A DNA stretch of 64,000 nt from Ligula intestinalis (GCA_036362985.1 JAYGXS010000008.1:23616373-23680372); one strand, 5' to 3'. Numbered from the stretch's first letter, positions 31,667 through 44,401 are shown. A program made the numbers and translations. Notes: generated from the sequence alone by a model not told the origin.

Positions 31667-33063
31667 CAAAGTATATGCCTGATGGCCATGTGCCTTCACG
31701 GTTAGGACAGGATGCCGCGGTGGCTGTAGCTATAGTATCCTCTGACGCTATAGTAAACTGGTGGGCAAAATGAATTGAGAGGAGTTCCAACGGCTGGGAA
31801 CGGCATAGATGTTGCGGATGTCACAGGGCGTAGGCAAAGTAATGTGTCGTCTTATAATAAATAAAAAAATCTTAATAAGGCTATTGCCCGTCCTGCCGAT
31901 TTTCACACAAGGCCGGATGAATTCATGCGAATCCACATCCACCGGTTATCTTCAACACAGTAGAATTCATCGGCAAGCATTCATTCGCTCCGTAATAGGA
32001 CGCCAAGGGTAGTCCTTTGGAGTTCACAACAGCCGAACCCAAGTTCACGTATTTTAAAGTTGTGTCTCCTGATCCTCCAACAGCTCATCTTGATGCATAT
32101 GCAGAAGTTCCTTGTTCCCTCGTGATCCTTGTGTATCCTTGGATTTCCTTGGTATGCTGATCCATTCATACATTCTGCATCTTCCACAACCGTTATTGCA
32201 CAGCGCAGGGATATCGGAAGAAGACCATTCTGTCTGCATCGCTTTGATGGTTGGTATAGGCTTTATGCCCCCAAATGTCAGCGACGAGCACGTCAGTAAT
32301 GAATGTATTCCTGTCTTGAGGATCAGATGCCCAGATGGCTGTAGCTGTAGTCCAGTCTGACGCTAATGCATGTTACAGTATATTGGCGGGCACGCAGTTG
32401 GTAGTCAAGTCAATTTATTAAGGGAAATATAGGCAGGGGGTTCCAAATGCTGACGATGGGAGAACTAAAAGGATGTCAGAGTTCAGGCAAAGTAAAGGGT
32501 TAAGTTAACGAGGGGACTACCAGCAGCTATCCTGTCACTATTGACACAAGGATAGACAAAATTATCTGATTTCACATCCTCGGCCCCTTTTTCACTTATT
32601 CCCGTTCCGAAAATGGGTGACAGCCGTCGTTTATGCATCCGCTATCGTCGAGTTAGTGCAGAATACTCGTTCTTGCTAGGTCGCATAGAAAGTACAATTG
32701 TTCTTTACCGCTGCACGCCTAGCCAGTCCATAACAGCGAAAATCAGGTCCTTGATGAGCTGAAGTGGTGGGCCAGTGCAGGAGGGCCTTTGTGGTGACAC
32801 AAGGTACATATTAGCAGTGTCCTGGGACGTGGATCTTATTTTCGTGATTGTCTCGTTAGAGTAAATAGGCAAACTAATGTGTAGGCTTAAAGGGGACAGT
32901 AGCAGTCAGTGCCGAAGAGAGGTGTGGTGTTCTATTTCGACCATCGCAAGCGAAGATGTCCGAAGATGGCCAAAGAGATGTAAAGATGATTTAATAGCTG
33001 AAGTGGATTGTCAAAAAGAGACAGACGGTATTAAGTGTAGTATATGTAAAACCAGGGGAGCAT

Positions 33064-33134
33064 GCGCCGATGGTTCAGTGGTAGAATGCTCGCCTGCCAC
33101 GCGGGCGGCCCGGTTTCGATTCCCGGCTGGCGTA
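33064..33134 (+). tRNA. tRNA-Gly(GCC)-like gene, probably pseudogene (left arm)
   Basis: 71 bases with the normal tRNA-Gly layout: A-box TGGTTCAGTGGTAGAA, anticodon loop CTGCCAC giving GCC, B-box region TTTCGATTCC. A run of T follows (Pol III terminator). Two changes argue against function: the nearly universal G53-C61 pair is T-C, and the last acceptor pair (A7) is mismatched. An identical copy is in the right arm. Confidence 0.75.
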
Positions 33135-33325
33135 TTTTTCCCTTTTTATTCCAACTTGGCAGTTCTCGTTCTTCTACTTACTGTCAAAAGGCCTGACGCC
33201 TTTCATCCCTCTTTACATCCCATTAGCCAGGACTTGAGGGGACACATTACGATGGCATTCATGAATTTAGCCATGTGCCCATGGGGGAGACCAGGCTAAG
33301 CTAATGATGGATATTGCCCTAGTAG

Positions 33326-33450
33326 CATTTAATGTCTATAGAATGTATATAGAATGTATATTCATAGACATTCGCATGTCTATTCGATGTCTATTTAGGA
33401 CCCTTTGATAGATATCTTTACTATATCTATTTGTAGACATTCATTGTTTT
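33326..33450. repeat. Iterated ATAGACAT/ATGTCTAT motif (left arm)
   Basis: About 115 AT-rich bases holding at least five copies of the octamer in both orientations plus related hexamers. Mirrored at about 59685-59800. Confidence 0.7.
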
Positions 33451-33657
33451 CGGCGATAACGGCGGCTGACGCTTGGCAGTGGATACCCTTTATGACGGAA
33501 CGACCCATTTGTTAAGCGAAACCCCTTTAATTAGTAGTATATGTAAGTCAGAAGCCGATTATGATTGGTAAAAAAGTTTATCATAGTAAAAATAAAACAA
33601 ATCTGTACTATATACACAGGCGCTTCGAAGAAAAATTGTTTCTTCCATCCATAACCC

Positions 33658-34536
33658 TTATTCTTCATTCTCCGGTTCTGGACTGAACGATGTCCCAGCG
33701 GTGGCCTCTACAAGTCATAAGTACATAAAGAGTTTATAAGTTTTCTTACCAGTTCGCTCATTTTTCTTCTTCAATCTGGCCTCTCGCTGTTTATAGGTAT
33801 CTAGCGTCACTCGTAAGCACCACTTCACAGCATTCTTCAAATCGGACACTGCAGTTTCCATCGTGATTCCAAATGGAGAAGAGGTCTAAAGATTAAGAAT
33901 GTTGTTGATATAAGGAAATTTACCCAAAAGCACTTTGAAGAAGTTAGAGTTTTTAGGCACATTTTGAATTTCTGTCTCAGGAAGTTGATAAACATGCTCA
34001 TTTCCTCATCAAATATGGCCTCAAAGATGCGTTTAACGAACTCCGGAAGAGTGTTACCACCGATGCCATTAAGATAATCGATCTAATGCGAGTGTTAATC
34101 GCCAAATATGTTGCTTACGAGTTCCTTTCGGAATGTTTCATCCGTTAAGCGGACGTTCAGTTGCTGGCGGACCAGCACTTCAAGCTACCTTTGGCGTGCA
34201 TTACCCCGGCTGACCATAAATTCCAGGCATTTAAGCCGTTCCCTCAGATCATTATAATTCCGCCTGGCCTCGGCGGCGTAATCAGCGAGCTGACGACTTA
34301 AGAGAAGATATCCGTCGCCGGTCTCCGGACTGCCACCGGCGACTTCGCATCGTTGTCGCCAGTAGGCAGTGTGTCGTCGCTTCTTTTAAACACATCTTCC
34401 GGCTCAGGGTCCTAAGAAGCAGAAAAGTATTATTGTTAAGATTTACTGGTGATCTTTGAGGATCCCGTCCGTAGACAAAATCCATGTTGTTGGCTGCTGA
34501 CTTCTTCGGCCGTTGTGATAAAGGGCGCTGGGACAT
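33658..34536 (-). CDS. Microintron gene (DUF4806-like family), left-arm copy
   Basis: Exact mirror of the right-arm gene at 58594-59472, with the same four clear introns of 35, 36, 38 and 42 bp and the same exon order. One seen difference is Lys for Asn in the early SQRPxKSAANN segment. See the right-arm entry for the domain reasoning and doubts. The start is the ATG whose last base is 34534; the stop is at 33658-33660. Confidence 0.6.
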
Positions 34537-34775
34537 CGTGAAATCTACAATCACTCAGGAAAAAGGGAATTTATTTATGGGGTGGTCGAATCGTGGACGA
34601 TCCACCTGTGGCTGTTACCACTTCTATCCTGCAATGTTCGTGAACCACTCACTATAGGGATGTGCGTTGTAGGGTTCAGAGCACTGTTCGCAAATGCGAA
34701 GGATTAGTAAGTGGATTCCTACAAGCTGTTTATCACTTCAATTAAAACATACCTACCTTCAAGTGTATAACCTAC

Positions 34776-35425
34776 TTTTTTTTCCCTAGAACAGTGATCT
34801 AATTGGACCAGGGGAACACACGTGACGACCTGAAGTTCCTATAAGTCCGACCCTAGATCCTTTCCGACCCTCTCGCTTACCGTTTACCGTATCTCCTTTA
34901 TCGTTCCCGTTACCGTTTCTGTTACCGTTCCCATTACTGAAACCCTTCCTTGTACCAATACAGTTTACCTTTATATATCCTCGTCTCCCCCTTTTATTAC
35001 GTTATGAGTTCTAACTCTAACTCGCTCGCATCAGCGTTGGATGAGATCGATGGACCTCTCGGTAATGTATTCGATGAGACGCTATTCGTCGAACCGAAGC
35101 CGAAAGTACCGATAACCTCTGGTCCCCACCGATTGGATGCATTTGACTCGGCCGTTACAGCGTGCAACGTGTATACGTATGGCAACTACTGCCTGACAAA
35201 TTCACTGCAATTCCATAATATTTCATGTTTCATCAGTAGAGGGTAGGGAACGGATCCGTGGGGACCCCTTCTTTAAAGTCACCGGACATGTGGGAGTTTT
35301 CAGGTAAGACCAATCCCCCCGCCAAAGCAAGGGCACTCCCTTGAACGGTACAGATCATGTTTCAAATAAGCTAGCGTATTTCTTCTTGAATGCGGCAAGT
35401 GTGTCGGCAGCAACAACGTCGGTTT
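34776..35425. other. Spacer with a shared 85-bp segment and a short open frame
   Basis: 34784-34860 ('ccctagaacagtgatct' to 'gaccctagatc') recurs at about 55951-56030, joined there to family C. A pyrimidine-rich run of TTACCGTTTC-like units (34870-34945) comes next. After it, the frame from 35005 (MSSNSNSLASALDEIDGPLG) runs about 80 codons with no recognised homology. It may be a 5' region of a retroelement. Confidence 0.4.
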
Positions 35426-36473
35426 ACTGCCTTGCAAATTAAAGTTTTCGTGGTTCGGGCCCGGCGTGTTCGATAACGCATTATACGGGGGAATAATATG
35501 ACGCCCACGGTCAAGGGATGAGCTAGGTTGTGGTTGGGAAGCGCTCGGCCTAAACGCTTTCGACAGTGTTGGTGACATTCTTGATGAGCTTGCTGCTGAG
35601 TTAGAGGCAGCGGAATGTATCGATCGTTGGACAGAGAATGTATTAAGACTAGTTTTAATAGAAGTAGATGGTGAAGCAGCGGGGCTTAATGGTCCCGAAA
35701 TCAAGAGGGATGGGCTAACTGGTGCACTGATGTTTATGGGCCTATGAGTAGATATTCAGGAGGTAGGGAAAACGGGTGCACTGTCGTTAGGGGGTGTATG
35801 ACCAGATATCCGGGGTGGAGGATTAATGAGTGCATTTACCCTATCGGGACTACGAACAGATTTAGGAATAGTAGGCTGAGAAGCCATTGGTCTATTGGAC
35901 TGGAGAGCCGCATTTCTTCGCTCCATTGATGTAAGATCTCGACAGAGGAAAGTTTTAGTCATTGCTAAATATCGGGAAATACGACCTCGTTGAGCAAAGA
36001 TTGAGTCCACCTCGATCGGTGAAAACAATTTAACTAGGATGGGCGGGTTTTTGCTACGCGATCGGAGGCGCTTTGCTTCCGAAATTTCGTAGTCAAAACC
36101 ACCTGAACATAGAAAATCTTTTGCAATATCCAAAGGGCGGCTTAATATGGAGGCATTTTTAGCATAAAGTTAAAGTTTCGCTTTTGTCTATCAAAAGCTT
36201 CCATGGTTATAAGATGGACGAGGGAGTCTAACTCTTGCAATCTTGCGAGGGCACATCTGATAACTTAACATCAAACAGATTGCCCAGTACTGACAAAGCA
36301 GAACCAAACTTCATCATGAAGTCATTCCAGTTCTGTAATGCAGATAAATCAATTTGCTTAGCTTTGACACTGAGCTGCATATTGATATCAAGGCATTGAC
36401 TAGTAGGCGTGGTCAGGCACCGCTTGGATCTGGGGGCAGATATCTTACGATGAGCTATAATTTTCGTTCTCAT
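35425..36473 (-). pseudogene. Family A ORF1 relic
   Basis: Pieces at 36473-36228 (DLSALQNWNDFMMKFGSAL), 36133-35756 (MDIAKDFLCSGGFDYEISEA) and 35704-35425 (SIKTSLNTFSVQRSIHSAAS) lie in different frames. ORF1 of these elements is a nucleic-acid-binding accessory protein. No zinc finger was seen; the C-terminal part is Pro/Ser-rich. Frameshifts make it non-functional. Confidence 0.75.
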
Positions 36474-37137
36474 AATTTTGATGGAAATCTGATTTAAATG
36501 TGAGAAGATTTATAAAAATTCAGCCGATATGATTTTACCGCAGCTGGTTTTTAAAATCCCTTAAAATTGTTTAACAAACTGTATTAGTTATTACGTTCAG
36601 AAAAAACCAGTTGATATGATTTTCAGATTATGACTTACGACAAATAATCAGCGTTAACTTAACAAATACTGCAGCTATTTTGTAATAAGCACGTTACATT
36701 TATTTGAAAAAGTGTATTTAATATTGGAAAACGACTCAGCCTTTGAAGGTCTCGAGAATATTCGGATCTCATTTGCTGAGAAACTGTGGCAGATATAATG
36801 AACAAAGTGTCAGTAGCAGCACCTTGCAACTGGCTCACATTTATCGCTGATGTTAAGCCTACATTTGTACATTTGTATTATGAACTATTGTTACGGTGGA
36901 CCTATGATGCGATTTTGGTTATGAATAGGAAGCTCAAGGGCAAAAGCCTTCTTCCCTTAATAAAGTGACTTAAAGTGACTTAATTTTGAGGATTACTGTT
37001 AAAAGGCCGCGAATTTGTTGGTTTAAAGAGGTTGCATTCGGTTTGAAGAGGTAGCATTCGGTTTTTAGACGTCGCATCCCAGTAGAATTGATTGGAAAAC
37101 AAAATCTTCTTTAATTTCGACTTCAAAAGATCGTCCA
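35425..37137 (-). mobile_element. CR1-like retrotransposon A, copy 1: 5' part only
   Basis: Minus-strand copy of the 5'-UTR and ORF1 of family A. The 5' end at 37137 (GGACGATCTTTTGAAGTCG) matches 39933-39950 of copy 2. The ORF1 start at 36473 (MRTKIIAHRKISAPRSKRC) matches the one at 40256. About 200 bp (36777-36975) are extra within the 5'-UTR. The copy stops abruptly near 35425, so the endonuclease and RT are missing. Loss of the 3' side is unusual for this class and implies a later deletion or rearrangement. Confidence 0.8.
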
Positions 37138-38260
37138 CACAAGAAAAATAATTCCAGAGACACAGGAAAAAATTCTATACGTACGATTGCAGCTACAATG
37201 TCCTAGATCGTAATTGATGGGGGATATCGATGTAGAACTGTCCTAGGAGGAGCGTAGGAAAATATCGACTGTGATCTTGTAGGGTAGAAAAGAATACAAA
37301 CGAATGAAAAACCACAATGAAGGCCAAGAACGAATCATGAAGACATAAAAGATTGGGTAGAACGCAAGTCCAACCGCGAAGCATGAAAAAGGTTGCAAAC
37401 GACACAGCTGCCAAAGAGCGACTGCGAATGAAAGAAATAAACTCTCGAAGCCGCGTGGTATGAAATTCCCACTGTATGCGATGGGCAGCGGAGAATATTT
37501 TGTCCGAGCATTAAACACACCAGAACGAAAGATCGACTAAAAGCTGATCGGGTTTAAGGTATCGATGAATGAGAATTACCCTCTGCTCTGGCAAAACCTT
37601 ATGAAACCTATTCAAGTGGGAAATATGTAGACGTTGGCATTCTTAGCAACGAAGAATCTCCTTAAAATCGTCTGCTAACGTAGGAAGAATACTTTAATAA
37701 GACCTTATCATCTAAAATGGCGGAAATAGTCACCTCAGATGACCGACACTGTTCGACGCTAAGGTGGGGAACTGAGGCAAAACATGGCTCATCCCTTTTA
37801 GCCGAAGGTGTTATGCATTTGGAATTTGGAATTTATATTTTTCAGCGCCGGTACGGCACTATCTATACAAAGTTAATTTCGAAAAAAATTAAATCGAAAA
37901 AAGAATTTGACAATATGTGCAAGTAGACGTAGAAAGTCGATATAATGTCAGCAGAAATTGTCCATTTGGGGCAACATTTAGCAATATTTTGCAGGTAATT
38001 TTGAACTAAAAACGAAAACTTATGGCAGTTAAAAAAAACTCTTACAGTGAAAATGGAGACAGTGTTCAACGGGCCTCCATGTTCAAAAAGTGTGCAAGAG
38101 AAATAAACTGTTTAGGAAGATAGTAGTAGGAATATAGTAGTAGAGCTAAAATAGGTGTGAGTGGTCGGATGAAGGTGAGTATTCAACGAAACTGCAGCAT
38201 TTTAGACTGAGTACTTCCGCGTGGCTTCGTGTGATTCAGCGGTGGTTAATGGAAACATCT
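37138..38260. other. Spacer, probably partly A' 3'-UTR
   Basis: No gene recognised. The stretch close to 38260 continues the minus-strand 3'-UTR of the A' element; its exact end could not be placed. Confidence 0.4.
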
Positions 38261-38308
38261 AGGTTCTCGGGGGACACGAGGCAGAGAGAATAGTTTCAAG
38301 CAGATCTC

Positions 38309-39932
38309 CTAAATTCCCAATGGTCCTTTCTCGGAGTCATGGAGAAATCTGCTCGGAAAAGATGAGGAGAATAGAAGGTTAATAGAATCAGTGTTAAGAT
38401 AAATGTGCAGTCTCCGTTTGAAAGCAGACAGTCGAGTTAACGACTTAATTTCGTTTGGCAAGTTATTCCAAAGAAAGCTATATCTGGAATCAAAAAACAA
38501 AGAGCGTTTACATGAGGAAGATGCAGGAGGGGTTATAACAAGTGCCGAGTTTCTTAGGTTGTAGGGACGGCTGACGGGGGTAATGACAGAAGTCCTGGGT
38601 AAATTTGTGCTATAATTAAGCCGAAAAAGGAGACAAAAGCCTGCTTCCAATCTCCTGACCCAAAGGAACCCTAGCTTCGTTAATTGACACCTATTTGAGT
38701 AGCAAGTATTAGAAGCTGTCAGATACAGCAGTTTTCGTGTAAAAATTTTTGAATTTGTTCAATTTTTGAACGGCTACCTTCATAAATGAGACCGAAAAAA
38801 GGGACAACAGTATTCTAAGATGGGAAGCACGAACATCCGATAAAGTCTTAATTTCATTTCAGGAAGCTAGAAATTATAAGAGATAAAGCCGCAAATCTGT
38901 GCGGCTTTGGCTGTAATTCTATCGGCGTGAGGAGGAAGGTCTAATTTATTGGTGTAGCTTAATCCTAGGTCCTTGATACTGGAACATTCAGTCATTGGGT
39001 AACCTTGAAAAATAGCAGGTTTTGGCAGCCCATCAGGCCCAAAGCACATGTATCGGCACTTAGAAGATGAGAACTCCATCTGCCATGTTGAGCTCCACGC
39101 CGAAAGAGCGTGCAGATCAGAGTGAATTTGTTCTAGGCATCTCGCGGCCGTAGAGTTATAGAAGGAGTAAGCACATTTGAGATCATCTGCATAAATATAA
39201 GATTGGGAGTGTTTAACACTCAATGAGATATCATTTATGTAAAGCAAGAAGAGCAGAGGACCTAGCACGGTACCTTGAAGGACACCACTCAAGATTGCGG
39301 TAGGAGTAGAGTATGAGGATCCCACTAAGACCTTTTGTTGTCGATTTGAAAGATAAGATCTGATGAAGTCAGTAAGAGGACTACGAAATCCTATAGCCTC
39401 TAGGTTGGCTAGGAGCCTCCTGTGAGGAACTTTATCAAATGCTTTACTAAGGTCAAAATAGATAACTACCACAGATAGATGATTATTACGAAGAGAAGTA
39501 AGTAGATTTAGAAAAGACATGTGGCATGTTTCACAAGATTGGTCCAGTAAAAAGCCATGCTGTGAGGAGCTGCGAATGTTATTGTTTATGCAGAAATCTG
39601 TATTTTTTTTGGCAATTAGTTTTTCAAAGAGTTTAGCCAGAGAGGGCGTTTTATGAACACCGCGATAATTGTGAATATCTGATCGGGAACCAGATTAAAA
39701 TACGGGAATAATAATAGAAGTTTTCCAGTAGTCCGGGAAAAAGCCATTCTCAAGAAACACTGAAAATAACTTACTCAGTAAGGGTGGGAAATCTCTTAAT
39801 TGTTTGGTGAGTGAGTTTGGAATGTTATCAGTTCCAACCGAATGTGAATTTTTAAGACGACTTATTTCTTTTTGAATACAAGCGGGTGAGAAATTAAGGG
39901 TACTGAGATTTGAATCACACAGCAGGGGGATT
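38309..39932 (-). pseudogene. A' reverse transcriptase, 3' portion
   Basis: Minus-strand order: SVGTDNIPNSLTKQL, then YFDLSKAFDKVPHRRL, SGVLQGTVLGPLLFLLYIND, the active-site YADDLKCAY, and SFLWNNLPNEIKS near the C-terminus. A stop and frameshifts (near 39694 and 38860-38650) break it. It is the RT of the A' element cut by insertion at 39932. Confidence 0.85.
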
Positions 39933-40255
39933 ACAGGACGATCTTTTGAAGTCGGAATTAAAGAAGATTTTGTTTTCCAACCAATTCTACCGAGAGGCAA
40001 CCTATTTAAACCGAACACAACCTCTTCAAACCAGCAAATTCGCGGCCTAGTAAAAGAAATCGTCAAGATCAGAATATTCTTGAGACCTTCAAAGGCTGAG
40101 TCGTTTCCCAATATTGAATACACTATTTCAAATAAATTTAAAGTGCTTATTCAAAAAAATAGCTACAGTATTTGTTAAGTTCCCTCTAATTATTTGTCAT
40201 ATAAGGCTGAATTTTTATAAATCATCTTACATTTAAAGCAGTTTTTACCAAAATT

Positions 40256-41758
40256 ATGAGAACAAAAATTATAGCTCATCGTAAGATATCTGCTCCCAGA
40301 CCCAAGCGGTGCCTGACCACGCCTATTAGTCAATGCCTTGATATCAACATGCAGCCCATTGTCAAGGCTAAGCAAATTGATTTATCTGCATTACAGAACT
40401 GTAATGACTTCATGATGAAGTTTGGTTCTGTTTTATCAATACTAGGCAATCTGTTTGATGGCAAGTTATCAGATGTGCCCTCGCAAGATTGTAAAAAGTT
40501 AGACTCCCTCGTCCATCTTATAACCACGGAAGCTTTTGATTGACAAAAGCGAAGCTTTAACTTTATACTAAAAAATTCCTCCATTATCAGTCGCCCTTTG
40601 GATATCGCAAAAGATTTTCTATGTTCGGGTGGTTTTAATTACAAAATTGCAGAAGCCAAACGCCTCCAATCGCGTAGCAAAAACCCGCCCATCCTAGTTA
40701 AATTGTTTTCACTGATCGAGGTGGACTCAATCTTTGCTCAACAAGGTCGCATTTCCCGATATTTAGAAAGGACTAAAAGTTTTCTCTGTCGAGATCTTAC
40801 ACCAATGGAGCGACGAAATACGGCTCTCCAGTCCAATAGACCAATGACTTCTCAGCCTACTATTCCTAAATCTGTTCGTAGTCCCGATACGGTAAATGCA
40901 CTCGCTAATTCTCCCCCCCCCGCATAACTGGTCATACACCCACTAACGTCAGTGCACCCGTTATCCCTGCCTCCCAGGTGTCTTTTCATAGTCCCATAAC
41001 CGTCAGTACACCTGCTATCCCTACCTCCCGAATATCTAGTCATAGGTCCATAAACATCAGTGCACCAGTTAGCCCAACTCTCTTGATATCGGGACCGTCA
41101 AGGCCCGCCGCCCCGTCATCTACTACGATTAATACTAGTCTAAATACATTCTCTGTCCAACGATCTATAAATTCCGCCGCCTCTAACGCGGCAACAAGTT
41201 CATTAAGAATGTGGCCAACACCGTCGAAAGCGTTTAGGCCGAGCGCTTCCCCAGCACAACCTAGCGCCTCCTTTTGACCGTGGGAGTCATATTATTCCCC
41301 CGTATAATGCGTTATTGAACACACCGGGCCCAAACCAAGAAAAATGTTATTTGCACGGCAGTAACCCTAACTGGTATAGTTTTAATTCTAATCGGAGTTG
41401 CCGTACAGGACATTCACTGATTAAGAACGCTAGTCCTTACGCGAGCGGCCCTAACACTAATTTTATGTCACCGTTTCCCCCTATCAGTTCCTTTACCCAT
41501 CATCTACCACCCAAACCTGCTAACTTCTACATGTCATCTCACCTCCTCCCATTCCTCCCAAACGCCCCAGAAGCTTATTTTGGTTTACCCTCTCCTCATT
41601 TTTCCCTGCCAGAAAGCGAGGCCCCTAGATATCTCAGACCTTATCAGCCATCGATTGTCGGCTACCCGTATGCTAACAGCTCCATACCCGTCAGTACTTA
41701 TTCCACAAATAATAACGGCCTACAGTTTGTCTACCCACCCTCAAATTCTTTTTTATGA
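40256..41758 (+). pseudogene. Family A ORF1 (copy 2), frameshifted
   Basis: Starts MRTKIIAHRKISAPRPKRC. The next frame, 40598-40927, contains MDIAKDFLCSGGFNYKIAEA. A Pro/Ser/Thr-rich part follows (40978-41277), then 41315-41758 with aromatic/Pro-rich repeats ending YPPSNSFL. The stop overlaps the start of the endonuclease frame. No recognised RNA-binding motif; assignment as ORF1 rests on position and on conservation among copies A, A' and A''. Confidence 0.75.
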
Positions 41759-42690
41759 ATAACTATAGCCATAGTCTTGTCACTCGAAACACACTAGATG
41801 TCATAGTGCTTAATGCCAGGTCCGTTATAAATAAAATGGCTCAACTTCGAGCTATCGCTTTTGAGATGATGCCTGATGTTATATGCATAACAGAATCTTG
41901 GACCCATCCAATCATGTCTGACTCCTCCCTTATCATAGACGATTATGATTTCTATCGTCACGATCGCATTAATAAGCGTGGTGGTGGTTGTCTTCTCTAT
42001 ATTGGAACGTCATTTAGGCACTTTCCGTTTTATCTAAATAGCACGTCCTTCTCTGGAAATTACTGTTTCGCCTCTATTATTCTGTCGCCCTGGCAAAAGG
42101 CGATTATCGGATGTATATATAATCCTCCTAACTCCTAATCTGAAGAAGATGCAAATTTGTGTGAAATGTTCAAGTTTATTTCAGAATCCACTTTTGAAGT
42201 TAAAATTATCGCTGGAGATTTTAATTTTCCTGAAATCGACTGGCTTTCAAACTATTGCCCACCTAGATTTCAGCCTTTCCTGGATACCATTAATTTTTCT
42301 AACTGGTCTCAACTGGTTAGTTCCCCAACAAGACAGAATCATATCCTAGATCTGATTTTCACTAATGGTATTGCCCCTCTCTTCGTTGATTTTAAGCAGG
42401 ACATCTTCCAAAGTGATCACACATTAATTCACTGTTGTCTTCCGCTTCATTCTACGGAAAAGGCTAGTGCTAGTCGTACCTATCATGCGTACGACCTCGC
42501 AGATATTAGCTCAATTAACAATTTTCTTGACTCATTAGATTGGCAGAGCCTCTCCTCCATTAACGACGCTGCATATCTTTCTGAACTCATGTCGGTCGTT
42601 TCTACTAAAATGCTGGAATTTGTGCCCAATAAATTGCGAAACCCTACACACCAGAATCGACCGTCCCTCATTTTCTTTTGCACAGACTAA
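41755..42690 (+). pseudogene. Family A AP-type endonuclease (copy 2)
   Basis: LNARSVINKMAQL, then DVICITESW (motif with catalytic Glu), a DRINKRGGGCLLYI segment, GCIYNPPNS and IIAGDFNFPEIDW (the GDFN motif). QSDHTLIHCCLP near the end carries the catalytic SDH. This is the apurinic-like endonuclease that nicks target DNA in CR1/Jockey elements. A TAA near 42136 and a frame change interrupt it, but the motifs are intact. Confidence 0.85.
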
Positions 42691-42883
42691 AGAAATTGAG
42701 GAGGCAGCTGAAAGATAGATCTACTAGTTCGCTGTCTGTGCATTTAAGGATCGCAAAGATCTTCGAATTAGCGTCAAAGATTCGTCTTGCACGTGACCAG
42801 CACAGGGAATCTTGCGCCCTGAGCGAGTCAAACTCTGCAAAATCGGTTGTACAACTGTTTCGTCGTAGGGCCTCCGCAAAACG

Positions 42884-42983
42884 NNNNNNNNNNNNNNNNN
42901 NNNNNNNNNNNNNNNNNNNNNNNNNNNNNNNNNNNNNNNNNNNNNNNNNNNNNNNNNNNNNNNNNNNNNNNNNNNNNNNNNNN
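42884..42983. other. Assembly gap (100 N) inside family A reverse transcriptase
   Basis: The gap removes the RT core, between the LRRQLKDRSTSSL linker and the DRISAKAAQICGFI thumb region. Confidence 0.99.
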
Positions 42984-43598
42984 GATCGAATATCTGCGAA
43001 GGCTGCACAGATATGTGGTTTTATATCACACAATTTCTTCCTGCTGGAAATAAAGTTAAAACTTTATCGCATGCATGTTCTACCCATCCTAGAATACTGC
43101 TGTCCCCTCTTTGGTCTAATGAATGCTTCAGACCGCAGTAAGATTGAAAATATACAGAGGGTATTTACTCGCAAAATATTCGCTCTTCCTCGATCCACGC
43201 TTTCTTATACGGAGAGATGTCAGTTAGCGAACATGACATTTCTTTGGGTCAGAAGACTCGAAGCGGGCCTCTGTTTCCTCTTTTGCGTTAACTCTACCCC
43301 TAACTTTCCACGAATCAACGCTCTTATTCCCGCAGATAGACCTTATGCCACCCGTTATTCCTCCAGGATTATTGCACCCCCCTTAAGCTCCACTTCGAAC
43401 CATTCTCACTTCTTTGCCTCCAAATATGCCTTCCTCTGGAATAATATTCCCCTGGAAATTAGGCTGTCGTCTAACTTAGCAGGTTTTAAAGTCCAATTAC
43501 GCAAACACTTAACTTCAGAAGATATAAAGTCCTTGTTATCCGTCTCCTTCCCAAACACACAACTTTTTGACTTTGAAAAGGGTCCCCCTGGTATCTGA
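42984..43598 (+). pseudogene. Family A reverse transcriptase, C-terminal end
   Basis: DRISAKAAQICGFISHNFFL, then YRMHVLPILEYCCPLFGL, FTRKIFALPRSTLSYTERC and YAFLWNNIPLEIRLS. This is the conserved C-terminal region of CR1-type polymerases. No catalytic motifs are present because they fall in the gap. Confidence 0.85.
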
Positions 43599-44401
43599 GG
43601 TTGTTATGTTTATATCAAATTTTTCCATACATGTCTATTTCTTCATTCTTTCAGTGATATTTACAACGATGTTTCGTCCACTTCTCTGTCCAGTCATCAT
43701 TGCCGTTTTCTCTATTCTCCGTTTTACTACCCTGACGATAGGCTTCAGGGTCCTTAGTCATGCTCGTGGCGGTTCTGCTATTTTCACCAGCTCGTCACTA
43801 AACTCCGCAGTCTACAAGGTCACATCTCCGGCGTTTCGTTGATGATCAGGTGACCTATGCCATTCACTCGCTTGTCGACCTTTTTGTCCGTGATGTCCTC
43901 CTCCGGTCTTATCTCCCTGATGGTTGATCATGAAGCCAGTCGGGCGGTTTAACAATGGTGAAAGACAGCCTCTGCTATTATATGATTTCTCCAATCACAA
44001 GAAGCGTTTCCCACCCTCATTCGTTCTCATCAACAGTCCTGTCTCATTTGCACTACAATCAATCCTCTCAACCAAACCCCGTAACTTTTTTGAAGCAGTT
44101 TTTTCTCCTATGTTTTGTTTTTTTTTGCAGGGGTTCGCTGAACTCCGCCCCAGCTTAAATGGTAGGAGTTTTTCTTTTCACTGCTTCTTTCTTAGTTCAC
44201 CATGCGTTGACTAATATTTTAAAATGACGATATGTTGGTGAATCTGAATTTATCTACCAACACTACTAAACGCTCCCGCTGTCTATGTGGTTGTTTCATG
44301 GAGAGCAGCATTTATCAACTGTGTATTTATTTTTCCTCAGCACTAAGTTAGCAATGACGAGGCCCTCCGGGCCTAAAATATAAAATTTATTTATTTATTT
44401 T

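Larger units (their letters stand above)
31667..34775 (-). repeat. 3.1-kb inverted block, left arm
   Basis: Reverse complement of 58355-61462. Almost all paired positions sum to 93130 (93129 after a one-base A-run change near 31870), so the arms differ by point changes and one indel. They share a microintron gene, a tRNA-Gly-like sequence, an iterated ATAGACAT motif and diverged tandem units. The flanks of the two arms are unrelated. Confidence 0.92.
39933..44401 (+). mobile_element. CR1-like retrotransposon A, copy 2 (full length apart from a gap), inserted in A'
   Basis: 5'-UTR from 39933, ORF1 40256-41758, endonuclease from 41755, RT from 42678 with a 100-N gap at 42884-42983, and RT end 43598. 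The 3'-UTR ends at about 44401 with hairpin AGGCCCTCCGGGCCT and a TTTATTTATT tail. The short repeat AGG flanks it at the A' junctions. The gap hides most of the RT; its 100 N is surely not the real size. Confidence 0.88.

Noticed and set aside
32877..33299. 140-codon open frame, present in both inverted blocks
   Set aside because: It runs straight through a tRNA-Gly-like sequence and has no domain signal. Its identity in both arms only reflects the block duplication.
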